Shown here: positions 23,740 through 34,657 of the stretch, in pieces
Layout: each line of letters begins with the position of its first letter
How positions within the stretch are numbered: position 1 is the stretch's first letter
Assembly: GCA_030762175.1 (NCBI GenBank)
Contig: CM060846.1
Location: 185,248,041 to 185,312,040, forward strand
Source: Metallyticus violacea
Taxonomy: Eukaryota; Arthropoda; Insecta; Mantodea; Metallyticidae
Direction: 5' to 3'
Length of the DNA: 64,000 nucleotides
Notes under the pieces: generated by a model
What the model was told of the DNA's origin: nothing
What the model saw: only the letters and a program-made list of their open reading frames with translations
Databases searched by the model: none
Made by a program: the position numbers and the translations under genes

Positions 23740-24450
23740 AATTTTAAGTCATTGATTTCATCTAATGTTGAGCTATAACAATACTAATCAAAGGATCTTT
23801 TTATGGATCATTATAACTTCTCATTTGAGGTTCAAAACATACTGTGATTATTAAAAGGAAATTACCTGCACAAAGTTCATAAGTGAGGATGGATGGAGCA
23901 GTATACATATTTGTTATGTTTTTACGTATGAAAAAGTCTAAAACATTTTGAGTTTGTCCACCTGCTGGATAATAACTTGGTTCTGTCGGATGAATGAATT
24001 CAAATGACAATTGAATTGCATCTTCTAAGAGCTATTTCCCTTGTGGATTGACTAAGTTATAGCCCCATTTTGGGTGTTTGGAATTAAAATCCCCTCATAG
24101 AAGAAATCTGTTACACATCTTATGTGCTATGTTCCAGAAATCTGCTAAGCATTTTTTGTTTTCAGTTGCTGAGTAAATGATCCTGTATGATATTCAGCTT
24201 TGTTTATAGTTATCATAATTCTTGAAGTTGGTTTTAAATAAAATGAGGAAATTTGTCGTGATCTATGTCATTTTTTATAATTATGGTAGATCTGCCTTTT
24301 CTTTGTCAGTCAGTATATCCAATAACCGGGATATACTGAACTGAAATGAAGAAATGAATGTGAGGTGCGAATTTTGTCTTGGTAACAAGCAAAATGTCTA
24401 TTGCATATGATTCTAAAAATGATTTTGATTTGGAGTACCTATTAGTTATA
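23740..24450 (-). pseudogene. Jockey-type LINE endonuclease remnant
   Basis: Minus strand fragments of an apurinic-like endonuclease: SFLESYAIDILLVTKTKF near 24420-24360 (family LLVTETK, the catalytic Glu now Lys), RKGRSTIIIKNDIDHDKFP near 24290, KHPKWGYNLVNPQGK near 24080, and FEFIHPTEPSYYPAGG followed by LDFFIRKNI at 24005-23920. No RT domain follows. Confidence 0.8.
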
Positions 24451-24568
24451 CTTATGCATTTCCATGTGCCAATTTTTGAAGGATTGTTTCAGACACATCC
24501 CTTTTTTTAAGGAATCACTTGTTGTAATGTGTTCACTAATGGAACAATTAGAGATATGTTGTACATAT

Positions 24569-24845
24569 GAATGGTGTTTAATGCCCGTTTTTACTATTGA
24601 GGTACCACAGGTGGTGAACACTGATGATATATGAGATGAAATGACAAATTGGGAAAGAATATTTTTTAAGGAAGGAAACATTCCAGGCTTAAGTTTAGGG
24701 TACCCCCCTGGCATTTGCCATTTATGAGAACTGAGGAAAACCGGGAAAAAACCTCAGTCAGAGAGGACGGTCCTGGTGGGGTTTGAACCCCAGAACTCTC
24801 TCTCACGAGTTCATGTCTTAACGACCTCGGCCACTCATGATGGTT
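24569..24845 (-). mobile_element. SINE-A
   Basis: Minus-strand copy with TGGCCGAGGTCGTTAAGAC, GGGGTTCAAACCCC and the usual body. It ends in ACCATTCATATGT; no poly-A or duplication is clear. Confidence 0.87.
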
Positions 24846-25343
24846 TAAAGATATTAGAAGATCTATCTTATCAACCAGCTTTTTTATTGTACTGCTGTTA
24901 GTAGTGTCAATGCTTTGTTATGCATTCTTAGTGTCATCTACATGTGAGGTATAGGTATGAGTATAATTTGCATTTATTTTGTGGTCAGGAACAGAAGTAA
25001 CAGGCTGTTGCTCTTGGTTGAAATTTTTTATGTTAGTTTGGGTGGATTTTTGAAATTCTAAGTGCACAGGACAACCTACCAAAACTTTGACAAAGTACAG
25101 CTCAGCCTGTACGAAGCTTCAATAGTGACCAATTTTACCAATAGGATGCGGCAGCAAGATTTAAACTATAAATTCATAATTGGTCATAACAAAATATGAA
25201 ATTGAAAAACAAGATGTATCTAAGGACAACTACATCTATGAATTAGGTATGTTCATAACTGTTGATATTTGTGTTGATTAATGTATTTAATATGCATTAA
25301 ATGAAGATTTAAGAATTAACTTATTGTTATAGTCTATTCCTAC
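24846..25343. other. spacer with a repeat fragment
   Basis: Bases 25076-25180 are related to the unclassified coding repeat at 17428-17785. No gene is seen in the rest. Confidence 0.5.
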
Positions 25344-25355
25344 AGAATGTAGCTA

Positions 25356-25645
25356 GTCGGTCCTGGTGGTGTAGTGGTTGCCTCCTATACCCAAAACGCG
25401 GGTTCGAACCCGGCCAGGACCGATGGATTTTTTCGGGCGTAAAAATCCTAAGTATGGCTTCCTTCGGAAGGGAAGTAAAGTCGTGGGTCCCGTGTCATAC
25501 ATTTGCGGCACGAAAAAGAACCTCAAGCCTGAAAGAGAGGCCTCTGAGCAAAATTTGTCGGCCGTTTCACGCCCTGAGTTGAATGGGACGCTGATGACCT
25601 GAGCTGTTAAAGAGCATCCTTAAATAAATCAATCAAAAAAAAAAA
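25356..25645 (+). mobile_element. SINE-B, young copy with perfect TSD
   Basis: Intact tRNA-like head: A box TGGTGTAGTGGTTGCC, B box GCGGGTTCGAACCCG, acceptor-like pairing GGTCCTGG/CCAGGACC. The body has AAAATCCTAAGTATGGCTTC and CTCAAGCCTGAAAGAGAGGC, and a tail TTAAATAAATCAATC plus A12. It is flanked by perfect 12-bp duplications AGAATGTAGCTA (25344-25355, 25646-25657). It is the best reference copy of this family here. Confidence 0.95.
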
Positions 25646-25659
25646 AGAATGTAGCTAAG

Positions 25660-26342
25660 CTACATAAGCACAAATAATGAATTTTATTATTTTTTATTAA
25701 TTATCAAGTTTTCAGCTCTCTTGCTTGGAAATGCTTAAGTGTACATATTAATGAATGGAAAATGTTCCACTCCCAAAGAAGTTCCACAACAAGCAAGCTT
25801 ATAGAACTTATATTTAATATTTTTCACAGAAATTTAAAAGGTAATGCATGTGATTAATTTTGATATAATGCTGAAAAATGGGAATTTAAAATTTTGTTAC
25901 CTTAGAGGATGGACAGGGGAAATGGAGAAGATGCATACTGGAATGTTTTAGGTCAAATGGTGACCAATTTTATGTTCACATCTAATGAATTATTAGGAGA
26001 AAAACAGCTGACCATAGCAAACAAAAAAATGTATAAAGGAAATGAAAAAAAAAAAAATTGTGTACAGGGAGAAAGAAGCATAGTACATAATTAAAAAAGA
26101 TATTAAAATACTTATATTTATAATAGAGGATAGAATTGACACCAGCCAAAGAATTTTGGACAAAAGATCTGCTGATTGTGTATGACATCTGAAAAATGTA
26201 AATCAGCAGGTGGTACAAGCAAAAACCATCCAGAAATCATATATATGGTTTGTGAGTAGAGAGATTGGAATGTAATAAATTTTCTGTGAACATTAAGACA
26301 AAGGAAAATAAGTATAAGCTGCAATCTAAAGAATTCTTTGAG
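25660..26342. other. AT-rich spacer
   Basis: Short open frames only (for example 25909-26094 +), without recognisable domains. Confidence 0.45.
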
Positions 26343-26562
26343 CAGCAGTTCTTAGACTTTCTTTCACGGTAGACCTCCTCCTAAGATCTCTCACTCTCGC
26401 AGACCCTGAAGATTAAACTCGAAAGTTTTAAATCCTTAATTTGCATCTTACATAAATTTTTAAGTTGTTCATCATTGGTTTACAAAATTTGTAGATATAA
26501 ACAAAGAAAATGCACATTTTTCATATTTACCTTTTTATTGTAGTTTGTCCTTACACAAGTCA

Positions 26563-26780
26563 GTCCTGGTGGTCTAGTAGTAACCATATTTGCCTGCAGA
26601 TCCAATATTTAGGATTCAATCTCAGCCAGGGTGTATGGATTTTTTTTGCCACAAAAATCCTAAATATGGCTTCCTTGGGAAGGCAAGTAAAGCCATGGGT
26701 GCTGTGTCTCTTAGATTTACAGCACATAAAAGGACCTCAAGCCTGATGGAAGAAGCCTCTCAGAAAGCTCTTGCACAATA
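26563..26780 (+). mobile_element. SINE-B, older copy
   Basis: Diverged copy: TCCTGGTGGTCTAGTAGTAA head, degraded B box GGATTCAATCTC, AAAATCCTAAATATGGCTTC and CTCAAGCCTGATGGAAG body. The 3' tail is truncated. Confidence 0.85.
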
Positions 26781-27315
26781 TTAATAATCATAACAATAAT
26801 ATTATAAAATTTATAAAACATAAATATTAATAACTAACAAAATATGATAATGCAGCATTACTTGTTAATTTAAATTCCTGAATGAGAGGGATGATGCTGC
26901 ATTTCACATTCACGTCGCAGTATACTGTACTTAATAGGAGAAATATGTATTATGAGTTCAGATTCTGCATTTTCCAAATGATTTATATAGTTGTTTTTTT
27001 TTTTTAGATAAATGAGTGCAGAGAATGATTTTTTACATAAGTAAGTTGTTACAAAAGACACCAATACATTCATAGTCTTCCTTGATAGACTCGACGTATG
27101 CAGTCCTTGCCAAAAGAAGCATAGCTCTTGTAAGAGACATTATAATGGTACCTATGAGTGTAATGTCTAGTCTAATTTTTGGCTTGCTTTTTTGAAAGCA
27201 CTCTAGAACAAATAGTTACTTTCAGCTTGATTCTAATTTATGTAAGTAAATGAAATGAAGTGAATCATTATATCCCTTGAATGCTAGGGCCTCTTGTTAG
27301 AATATTTTTTTTTGT

Positions 27316-27605
27316 TATTTAGTTTATTTACGGACACTCTTTAACATCTCAGGTCATCAGCTCCCCATTCAGTTCTGGGCTTGAAATGGCTGATTAATTT
27401 TGTTCAGAGGCTTCTTTTTTTAGGCTTGAGGTTCTTTATCATGCCATAAATGTACGACATGGGACCCATAACTTTACTTCCCTTCTGAAGGAAGTCATAC
27501 ATATGTTTTTACACCTGAAAAAATCCATTGATCCTAGTCAGAATCGAACCTGCGATCTTGGGTTTAGGAGGCAAGAATGGTTACCACTACACCACTAGGA
27601 CCAAC
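27316..27605 (-). mobile_element. SINE-B
   Basis: Minus-strand copy with head TCCTAGTGGTGTAGTGG, B box GGTTCGATTCTG and the usual body and tail (AATAAACTAAATAAC). No clear duplication. Confidence 0.88.
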
Positions 27606-27737
27606 CCTGGTGAAAAGCTCATTATGTGACTCATGTGGTGAGCTATTCCACATGATTTAGGAGTTGTACTGGAGAAACTATTGTTTTATACATTATTTTC
27701 CTTTATGAGACCTTGTCACTTCCCACTCCATTCACTT

Positions 27738-28560
27738 CTATTGCAGGCAATGCTTGACCAGTGAACTCTGAGCTGTTCCTTGAATATGTCTGTCATCTTT
27801 TCTTGGTTGTCCTGGAGTCTCCTGTCCTACATAGGGGCCCACATGGTGGTTAACTGCAGTCGCCTGTTGCCTAGCCATGTGTCCACACCATTTCCATTTT
27901 ATCACTGCAGTACTATTCATGATGCTCTCTGATTCTATGATTTCCTGCAGTCTAGTATTGGAAATCGTGTCTCTCATCATTATATGGTCTTCCCCTCCAT
28001 TTTCATTTGGCATATAGCTATGCTCTGCAGCTATCTATCGGTAAGGGACCAGAATTGACATCCATATATCAGCACCGGGAAGACACACAAGTGGAGTACC
28101 ACAAGTCTCCATTGTTGTTGTTGTTGTTTTTTTTTTTAATGATTGTTTTTACTGCTGAGGCACAACAGGCGATCTGTTTCTTGTGTCTTGCAATATGATC
28201 TTTAGAGACCAGAAGGCTTTTCCAGCTTGTGCTACTCGCCTTTATTTCTCTATGTCCATTTTGTGGTCAAATGAAACCGTCTGGCCTAGATATATGCATT
28301 CATCCATGTACTGAATCTCTTCACCATTTATTTCTATTGCACTTTTTGAAGTATTGGTCATTATTTTAATTCTGACATAATTCATCATGAAGCCGATGGG
28401 ATTTCTGTATTTTTTTAGTTAGAGAAGCATCTGTTGTAGGTCTTAGGTGTTCTCGAAAATAGTGCATCATCCGCAAATCTTAGGTTAGGGGAGATTGGGT
28501 CGCCTTGTCAGACTCCCCTAATTAAAATGAAAGCTTGTCCCACTTTTCCATTCTCACTTT
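27738..28560 (-). pseudogene. LINE-like endonuclease/reverse transcriptase C-terminal part
   Basis: Minus strand. LKFADDALFS near 28480 is the RT active-site box (FADD). YMDECIYLGQTVSFDHKMD near 28310-28250 and TSWKSFWSLK are typical of the RT thumb/connection in arthropod RTE-like elements. The ORF 27738-28013 gives the C-terminal NTRLQEIIESESIMN and IKWKWCGHMARQQ. A short SINE-A 3' fragment (28128-28170) is inserted in between. The clade is uncertain. Confidence 0.75.
28128..28170 (-). mobile_element. SINE-A 3' fragment
   Basis: TTTTTACTGCTGAGGCAC followed by CAGGCGATCTG matches the 3' part of SINE-A; a T-run (its tail) precedes it. Confidence 0.55.
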
Positions 28561-28904
28561 TGCTTTGCTTTGGCTGTACAATTTGTTCATGATTCTGATG
28601 TACTTGAATTGATTAACTATTTGTGCAGTGCTTATAATATGCTTGGTGAATACACATCATAAATTTGTATCATATTTTGTTTTCTGGCAATTTGTTATTT
28701 ATATTTGCACATTCAAGAATAAATACATTAATAGGATTCTAACACTTCATAAATCCTTGGGAAGAACTTGTGGACCTCCAGGATTCCACAAACTACAGAT
28801 TGAGTACCACTGCTCTAGAGTAAATTTTAAGAGCACAACATTAAATGATTTATTTGGAATTTATGGTAAAGGGTCCAACAGTAATCCAAACTTCATGGTA
28901 AAAT

Positions 28905-30190
28905 AAGGTGTGTTGCAAAATGATAAGAATTATGATAAAATTCGTCTTGTATAGAGAAAAAATTAAAGCAAATATATGTGAACTTAAGCACATCAGATTA
29001 TATGATCTTTATTGTAGAGTTGGCTACAAATATTGCATTCATTGCACACAGTCCGGAAGACAAAAAAAAAAAAAAAAATACTGTTCTGCAGCTGTAGAGT
29101 GAGCAGCCATGTGTTTGTTGTGTTTATGAAGAGTGCAGGATTAAAAAGTATGGGTTGGAAGACAGAGTTGTCCAGCTTCAAACAAGTCAGACTAAAGCCT
29201 ACAAAAAAGAAGGATTTTTGTCTCAGGAAATAGCAAAAAGACTTGACAGGGTACCATGTGTGATAAATAACTTCCTGAAGCTAAGAAATATGGAATGATA
29301 AAGTATCCTGCAAACTTAAAAAACTTACACCTGAACAAAAGAGGCAACAGATCAGTTTCAATTTTGGTGGATCATTGTTGGGACAACTTGCTTGTGATCC
29401 CACTGTTAATGCTCACAAATTGATGTTGTCCAGACTAGTCAGACAAGCAAACATATCAAAATATAAGAAAAAGAAGCAGCGTCCCTGTCTGACAGTCCAC
29501 GCAAACAAAGATGGGTTGACTGGCTAATGAACATTATCTGGAAGGAAAAATGGAAGTGTATAATATTCATCAATGAAAATAAATTCAACTTGGATGGTCC
29601 ATATGGTTGGGCATACTTACTGGCATCACCTCAGATAAGAAAAGAAAGTGTTTTCAAAGAGGCAGCAAGAAGAGGCAAAAAAAGTCTTGCATTCCCTACA
29701 GGTTGTATGAAAGCCATACACTATCACACACTGCTTGAAGAGCTTTTTTTACCTGTTGAAGAGAAGATTGAAGCAAATTGGATATTTCAGCAGGACAATG
29801 CAACCATCCACACTACCAAATCCACAAGGGAGTGGTTTCATTGCAAAAGTGTTAGTGACATGGAATGGCCTACCAAATCCATAAGGGAGTGGTTTCATGA
29901 AAAAGGTGTTAGTGACATGGAATGGCCTGCCAATTCCAAGGAACTAAACCCTATGGGATTGTGTGGGAAATTTTATGCAGGTCAGTGTATTGCAATGGGA
30001 AGTAATATGCCATTGTGCAGGAATTAAAGACCTCTATTATATCTGCATGGAATGAAATTGAACTGTCTGTATTACAGAAGCTTGGAGAGGGTATGAAGGA
30101 TTGATGATTCAGGTGTTTTGAAAAAGGGTTTGTTTATAGGATATTAATGACAAATGATCTTATAATTTTGCAATGGACTGCTTTTGTATT
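28905..30190 (+). pseudogene. Tc1-family transposase, inactive
   Basis: Termini TTGCAAAATGATAAGAATTA (28913-28932) and, at the right, the inverse of TTGCAAAATTATAAGATCA (30155-30173) look like terminal inverted repeats. Inside, frames on the + strand give an N-terminal QKDLTGYHV and KLTPEQKRQ, then an intact 166-codon ORF (29527-30027): KCIIFINENKFNLDGPYGWAY, LPVEEKIEANWIFQQDNATI and a C-terminal ELNPMGL. Compared with the family DE...D...E triad, the first Asp reads Asn (NEN), the second is present (QQDNA), and the Glu of PxLNPIE is lost. After a frameshift the C-terminus continues with IISAWNEIELSVLQKLGEG. A 57-bp in-frame tandem duplication adds 19 codons (29815-29928). Confidence 0.85.
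29815..29928 (+). repeat. 57-bp tandem duplication in the Tc1 ORF
   Basis: ACCAAATCCACAAGGGAGTG and ACCAAATCCATAAGGGAGTG start two units, each ending in GACATGGAATGGCCT; the repeat is in frame (19 codons). Confidence 0.95.
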
Positions 30191-30275
30191 CAGCAGTCTC
30201 TGAAAAGAATGCATTTGTTTGTAACTAATCATATGATAAACTTATGACGTGATCTACTAAAGTTAAAATATATTT

Positions 30276-31067
30276 AATTAAAATGTAAATTGGAACTTGC
30301 ACAGTGAAGCTAATCATATTAATTGATATCATTGTATGGTTCAGTTGAACTACACACTCTTAAAACTTCACTTAATTTTCATAAATGTATGAAACTGGTT
30401 TCGAGAACATTTAGTTCCCATCTTCAGCCAGGCTAAAGTTCAACCTTCAATCATTCGTTGAGCTGTGGGAATGTGTATTCTGCTCTGGTAGGAGTGTGAT
30501 AAACTTGTAGTGCTTGTTTTCATCTCCGGCAATGTCGAAGTTCATTAGACTGTCTTTGTATTTGTAGATGTAGATTTTTTCCCAGGTTGCTAGTTCCGTA
30601 GATCCTTGTACTGATATTAATAGTTGTACTTTATTCATTATGTCATGCTTTTGTGTCCAAAAATGATATGCTACTGCTGATTTCTCTATTTGTTTGTACT
30701 TTATGTTCCTGAAATGTTCCTTTAACAATGTGCCTATGTTTCTCTTTGTTTTTCCAATGCATATGTTTTCACATTCTGCACAATTTATTTTGTAAATACC
30801 TGCTTTTTCCTTTACATCTACAAATACAAAGACAGTCTAATGAACTTCGACATTGCAGGAGATGAAAACATAAACTACAAGTTTATCACACCACCACCAG
30901 AGCAAAATACACATTCCCACAGCTCAACAAATAATCCAACAGTTGAACTTTAGCCTGGCTGAAAATGTGAACTAAATGTTCTCGAAACTGGTTCCATACA
31001 TTTATGAAAAGTAAGTGAAGCTTTAAGAGTGTGTAGTTCAACTGAATCATACAATGATATCAATTAA
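30276..31067. mobile_element. PLE family-1, inverted-tail copy with TSD
   Basis: 792 bp between perfect duplications TAAAATATATTT (30264-30275, 31068-31079). The left ~540 bp are minus oriented: tail, hammerhead-like core, then a GIY-YIG endonuclease. The right ~250 bp are plus oriented and repeat the last codons (DEN.NYKFITPPPEQNTHSHS) and tail. The left tail is longer (it includes TTGGAACTTGCACAGTGAAG) than the right one. Confidence 0.88.
30447..30810 (-). pseudogene. PLE GIY-YIG endonuclease, C-terminal domain
   Basis: Minus strand. GIYKINCAECENICIGKTKR (GIY and the YIG position reading CIG) followed by an intact 93-codon frame with LKEHFRNIKYKQIEKSAVAY and LATWEKIYIYKYKDSLMNF. This is the C-terminal endonuclease that PLEs use to nick the target. 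The reverse transcriptase is absent in this copy. Confidence 0.85.
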
Positions 31068-31079
31068 TAAAATATATTT

Positions 31080-31771
31080 GTTTTCAGCTTTTCTCTTTAC
31101 ATGACAAGTTTCATCAGCTGGTTTTATCATTTTGCAATGCACTTTAGTACAGAAGAGCTTAAGGTATATCAAGATGCTTATTTCATTTATTTCTAAGCTA
31201 AATTACATTGGTGATTGCTTTTGGGCCAGGGCATTTTCCAGGAAGATCATCTCCAGTTAAGAGATCAGGCAAGTAAGCAAATGGACAAAGTGTCATAATA
31301 TAACTTTAAATATTTCTTATAGAAAGAAGGAAAAGAGAAGCTTCACAATCATGAAGCTGAACATATATCTTTAGTAATTTCCTACTGGAGCATCCAGGTT
31401 ACATATATCCAGCCCCATCTTCTTTCATTACATTAATTATTACATTACCAATTAAGTACTATATGAACTATAAGTTTTTAAACCACAAGACATACTAGTT
31501 TATTTTCTAAATTAAAATTGCTTATGGCACAACTTTTCTGCTGACTTCCTCTGTTTCAATCATTCTGCATTAAAACTTTATTGCATTTCTTAATCTTACT
31601 TGATCCTCAAATATCTTATTTAATGCAATTACCTTACTTTATTTTTCTTGAACCAATTTCTCTTCTTTTAACCTTCTTCTCCATTCATTCCTCCCATTAC
31701 ATTCAAACATTATATGTAATCATTAATATTCTTTCTCACTGCAAGGACACATACCCTGCTAAACATTTCTC
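31080..31771. other. AT-rich spacer
   Basis: No gene seen; 31581-31790 is a T-rich shadow frame. Confidence 0.5.
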
Positions 31772-31965
31772 CTTATTCTTAATTAGCTAGTGAGTTGATT
31801 TAATATTCTTATGCTTCATTTACCATTGAATTATACACAAACATGTTTCACAGGCTTTTGCCTGCATCATCAACTGTGAAATATGTTCTGTGTATTTCAA
31901 TGGTAAGTGGAGTATAAGAGTATTAAATTGACTGACTAGCTTATTAAGCATAAATTAATTATTTG
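31772..31965. mobile_element. PLE family-2 mini-element, palindromic
   Basis: About 190 bp with inverted ends: TAATTAGCTAGTGAGTTGAT ... and ... GACTGACTAGCTTATTAAG. Two oppositely oriented tails with CATTTACCATTGAATTATAC and TTTCAATGGTAAGTGGAG flank the hammerhead-like core. No target duplication is clear. Confidence 0.75.
31821..31873 (-). ncRNA. hammerhead-ribozyme-like core (one core change)
   Basis: Minus strand: TTGATGA (C3 to T), stem II CAGGC/GCCTG closed by AAAA, GAAAC, and GTA at the cleavage position. The loss of core C3 probably inactivates it. Confidence 0.4.
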
Positions 31966-32402
31966 TTGCATTAGTTTTGACACAAAGTTAATTTTAAATT
32001 TTTCCTCATACCTTTTAATTCCCAAACTCTTAACCAGAACCAAGCAATCCCTTTCCTCTCATTTTTATTACATACTTTAATGTGCATTTCCTTATCTGGG
32101 TCAATTTTTAATCTCCTGTAAAGTGTTAGTTATCATTTTTTTAATTTAAGAAAATAAAAATTGACTATTCATATTCTCCATTCTTAATCTCAATTCCTTG
32201 TAAACTCCCCTACCAAAATAACCAAATGAAACATAAAAATCTCCTAATCAGCTACTCCCTAATCATGCCAGTTAGCATAATACTGTAAAAGATTTGCAAT
32301 GGAATGAGACACTTAGGGATTTTATAATAATGGCATTAAAAGATTTAAAACTAGGCTCCACTAGGTAATATCCACAGGAACAACTTTTTGGTTACAAGGC
32401 AG

Positions 32403-32618
32403 AAAACTGTATAACACTGTTGTAATCTTTATTTATTCATATGAAACATGCAATACAAAATTGGTACCATTTATCTATGTAAACAAACTGGCACATTTAT
32501 ACAGTGCTTTAAAACTGTATAACACTGTTGTAATCTTTATTTATTCATGTGAAACATGCAATACAAAATTGGTACCATTTATCTATGTAAACAAACTGGC
32601 ACATTTATACAGTGCTTT
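32403..32618 (+). repeat. 108-bp tandem duplication
   Basis: Two copies, 32403-32510 and 32511-32618, differing at one visible position (CATATGAAAC versus CATGTGAAAC). The content is AT-rich and non-coding. Confidence 0.95.
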
Positions 32619-32619
32619 T

Positions 32620-33480
32620 TGGATTAGTTATTTTCACATTAAAAGTGGAGAATATTCATTTTGCTATGACAATGGAAATGGTTGACTTTTATCTAAATGA
32701 TGTGGAGAGTGCTGTATTTGTTAAAAAAAATTATATAATAAATAATAGCGTAGTAAGTTTGCCAGAAATACAACTGACAGAAAATAAGTTCTTGTAAAAG
32801 AAATAATAAGCATTAATGTATTTTATATTTCATTTATATAGAAAATATTATTATGCAATATATTTTTTTAAATTAGACTGTGGTTTACAGTGAACCAAAT
32901 CTCTTTTAGATTCTTTTATAAAGAACATTTCAAAATTGGAAGCCAAAATCAAACACAACTTTGGAATCTAACAAATCTTTGGATGGGTCACACATATTCT
33001 CATTTTGTTCAGAATGATTAAAACTTTCATGCATTAAGTTGTTCCTTGCATGGTAATTTCCATTATACACAGTTCATTATCTTGGTCAAAAAATTTATTT
33101 AGCAAATTGATAACATCTTTTGAATTTTTAATTTTCTGTCATTCTTTGTCTATAACAAAGGGATTAAAATATTGTAAGTCTTTATTCTTCTTGTGAGTAT
33201 CTTGTATATTTCTAAACCAGTGCTTACACAGGTGCTTTTTTTATGGAAATGTTGTTTTTGGCACTTTTCAAGAAAAATCTTTCACACTCATTTTAAAATC
33301 CTGTTTCCATGTATTTTTCATCATCCCACTTGAAGCCTCTTTAAATCTACTACTTTGGTCTTCTCCCATTTTCAGTACAGTTCTATGCTTTGATTTTTAG
33401 TTCAATAATGATTAGAATTCATAATAGCATCATATTTCCTGATTTCTTTCTCATTATTAGCAAATAGTTTGCCAGTATGA
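32620..33480. other. AT-rich stretch without a supported gene
   Basis: Nothing recognised. Confidence 0.45.
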
Positions 33481-33640
33481 ATGAATGGATGGGTGGGTGG
33501 GTGTGTCTATGTGCATGCACGGATTGATTGATTAATTGCAACTGTTTCTATTTTGCCACAAAGCTGATTTTGTTAAATGATACTGAGGCAATCAATAAAT
33601 TCCTTTAAACATAAACAAATCATACATTATCCATTCATTT

Positions 33641-33668
33641 GTCCATCCATCCATCCATCCATCCATCC
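33641..33668 (+). repeat. CATC tetranucleotide microsatellite
   Basis: Six to seven CATC/CCAT units. Confidence 0.95.
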
Positions 33669-33753
33669 TGTGACAGGAAATACTACCTCAATGCTTCCAC
33701 TGTTTTCTAGTTATATTTTACTAACCTTTCAGAGCAAGAACAGTACATTTTTA

Positions 33754-33808
33754 ATTGATATCATTGTATGATTCAGTTGAACTACACACTCTACACACAA
33801 CTACACAC
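33754..33808 (-). mobile_element. 55-bp PLE family-1 tail insertion with 14-bp TSD
   Basis: Only the tail ATTGATATCATTGTATGATT ... CTACACACTCT plus a short repeat of CTACACAC lies between perfect duplications ACAGTACATTTTTA (33740-33753, 33809-33822). Confidence 0.8.
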
Positions 33809-33993
33809 ACAGTACATTTTTATTTTATCCTCAGCATCCATTTATCATCAAGTGGGTGACAGACTTTCACAAAAGTTAGTGTTTATAATGTTAAATTTAA
33901 AATTAATTTCTTGTCGTAGCTAATAGAGTGAAACAATTAATTTATTCTTAATTAGATAGTGCGTCAATTAATACTCTTATACTCAGCTCCACT

Positions 33994-34044
33994 TACCATT
34001 GAATTATACAGAATATTTTTCACAGGCCTTTGCCACATCATCAG
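33994..34044 (-). ncRNA. hammerhead-ribozyme-like core
   Basis: Minus strand: CTGATGA, stem II GGC/GCC closed by AAAG, GAAAA (C lost), and GTA followed by AGTGGAG. The core is partly degraded. Confidence 0.4.
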
Positions 34045-34096
34045 CTGTGTGTTGACTGCTGAATTCATTGTTTGTTGAATGAATTTGATGTAGCTC

Positions 34097-34491
34097 TCAT
34101 GGACATTTTATGAACTTTTGGATTAATTTGCCTTCTGTTGTGATCTTGAAATTCATGACTTTATCTTCATATTTTCTTATAAAAATTTTTTCCCATATTC
34201 CCAGCTCCAAGGGTATGTCTACAAATTTTAATAATTTGACTTCCATTTCTATATCAAGTTTATCTCTGCAAAAGCAATGTTCAACCACTGATTTGTCTAT
34301 CTGATTATACTAATATTTCTCCAGTGTTCCTTTAGCCTAATTTCAATGCATCTCTTTGCTTTGCCAATATATACTTTGTTGCATTTTGAACAGTTAATTT
34401 GATATATTCCTGGCTGCTTCTCATCAGGTATTCTATCATTATTACTGGAGTTGAGCAGATTATTTAGGCTTAATTTGTTCACTGAATACAA
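34097..34491 (-). pseudogene. PLE GIY-YIG endonuclease (family 2)
   Basis: Minus strand. The ORF 34297-34491 holds KQPGIYQINCSKCNKVYIGK, with GIY and YIG both intact, then RLKEHWRN. A frameshift near 34290 leads to EHCFCRDKLDIEMEVKLLKF, LGIWEKIFIRKYEDKVMNF and a C-terminus ending near 34097. The same order is seen in families 1 and 3. The reverse transcriptase is absent, so this copy is truncated and inactive. Confidence 0.85.
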
Positions 34492-34523
34492 AGTAATCCC
34501 AAACTCTCGGAATATGTTCTGTA

Positions 34524-34657
34524 GTTAAATATTGTACTTATGAAGCTGTTGACAATGAAGTGGCAATATAACTTCAACTTATGTGTTCACTTTTTGTGAT
34601 ACTTTTGTGTACTTGCACTTGTAATACTTTTGTGTAAGTGAATACATAAGTTGAAGT
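34524..34657. mobile_element. PLE family-4 insertion nested in family 2, 11-bp TSD
   Basis: 134 bp between perfect TATGTTCTGTA repeats (34513-34523, 34658-34668). The left tail is complete (ATTGTACTTATGAAGCTGTT), the right end is a short inverted copy (GAATACATAAGTTGAAGT). The core has been lost. Confidence 0.85.

Larger units (their letters stand above)
26343..28812. mobile_element. possible old hAT element carrying younger repeats
   Basis: The left end CAGCAGTTCTTAGAC (26343-26357) and the reverse complement of the right end (CAGTGGTACTCAATC, 28798-28812) resemble diverged hAT termini of the CAGTGGTTCTCAA type. The right flank CTCTAGAG fits the 8-bp nTCTAGAn consensus of hAT targets; the left flank TCTTTGAG matches at 4 of 8 positions. 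No transposase is seen inside; two SINEs and a LINE fill it. Confidence 0.35.

Noticed and set aside
25359..25425. Functional tRNA gene (Glu/Asp/Gly type)
   Set aside because: The acceptor-like ends pair, but there is no proper anticodon arm and the sequence is the head of SINE-B with target duplications.
31113..31130. Third Tc1-like terminal repeat (ATCATTTTGCAATGCAC)
   Set aside because: It matches the Tc1 end only over about 15 bases and has no partner.
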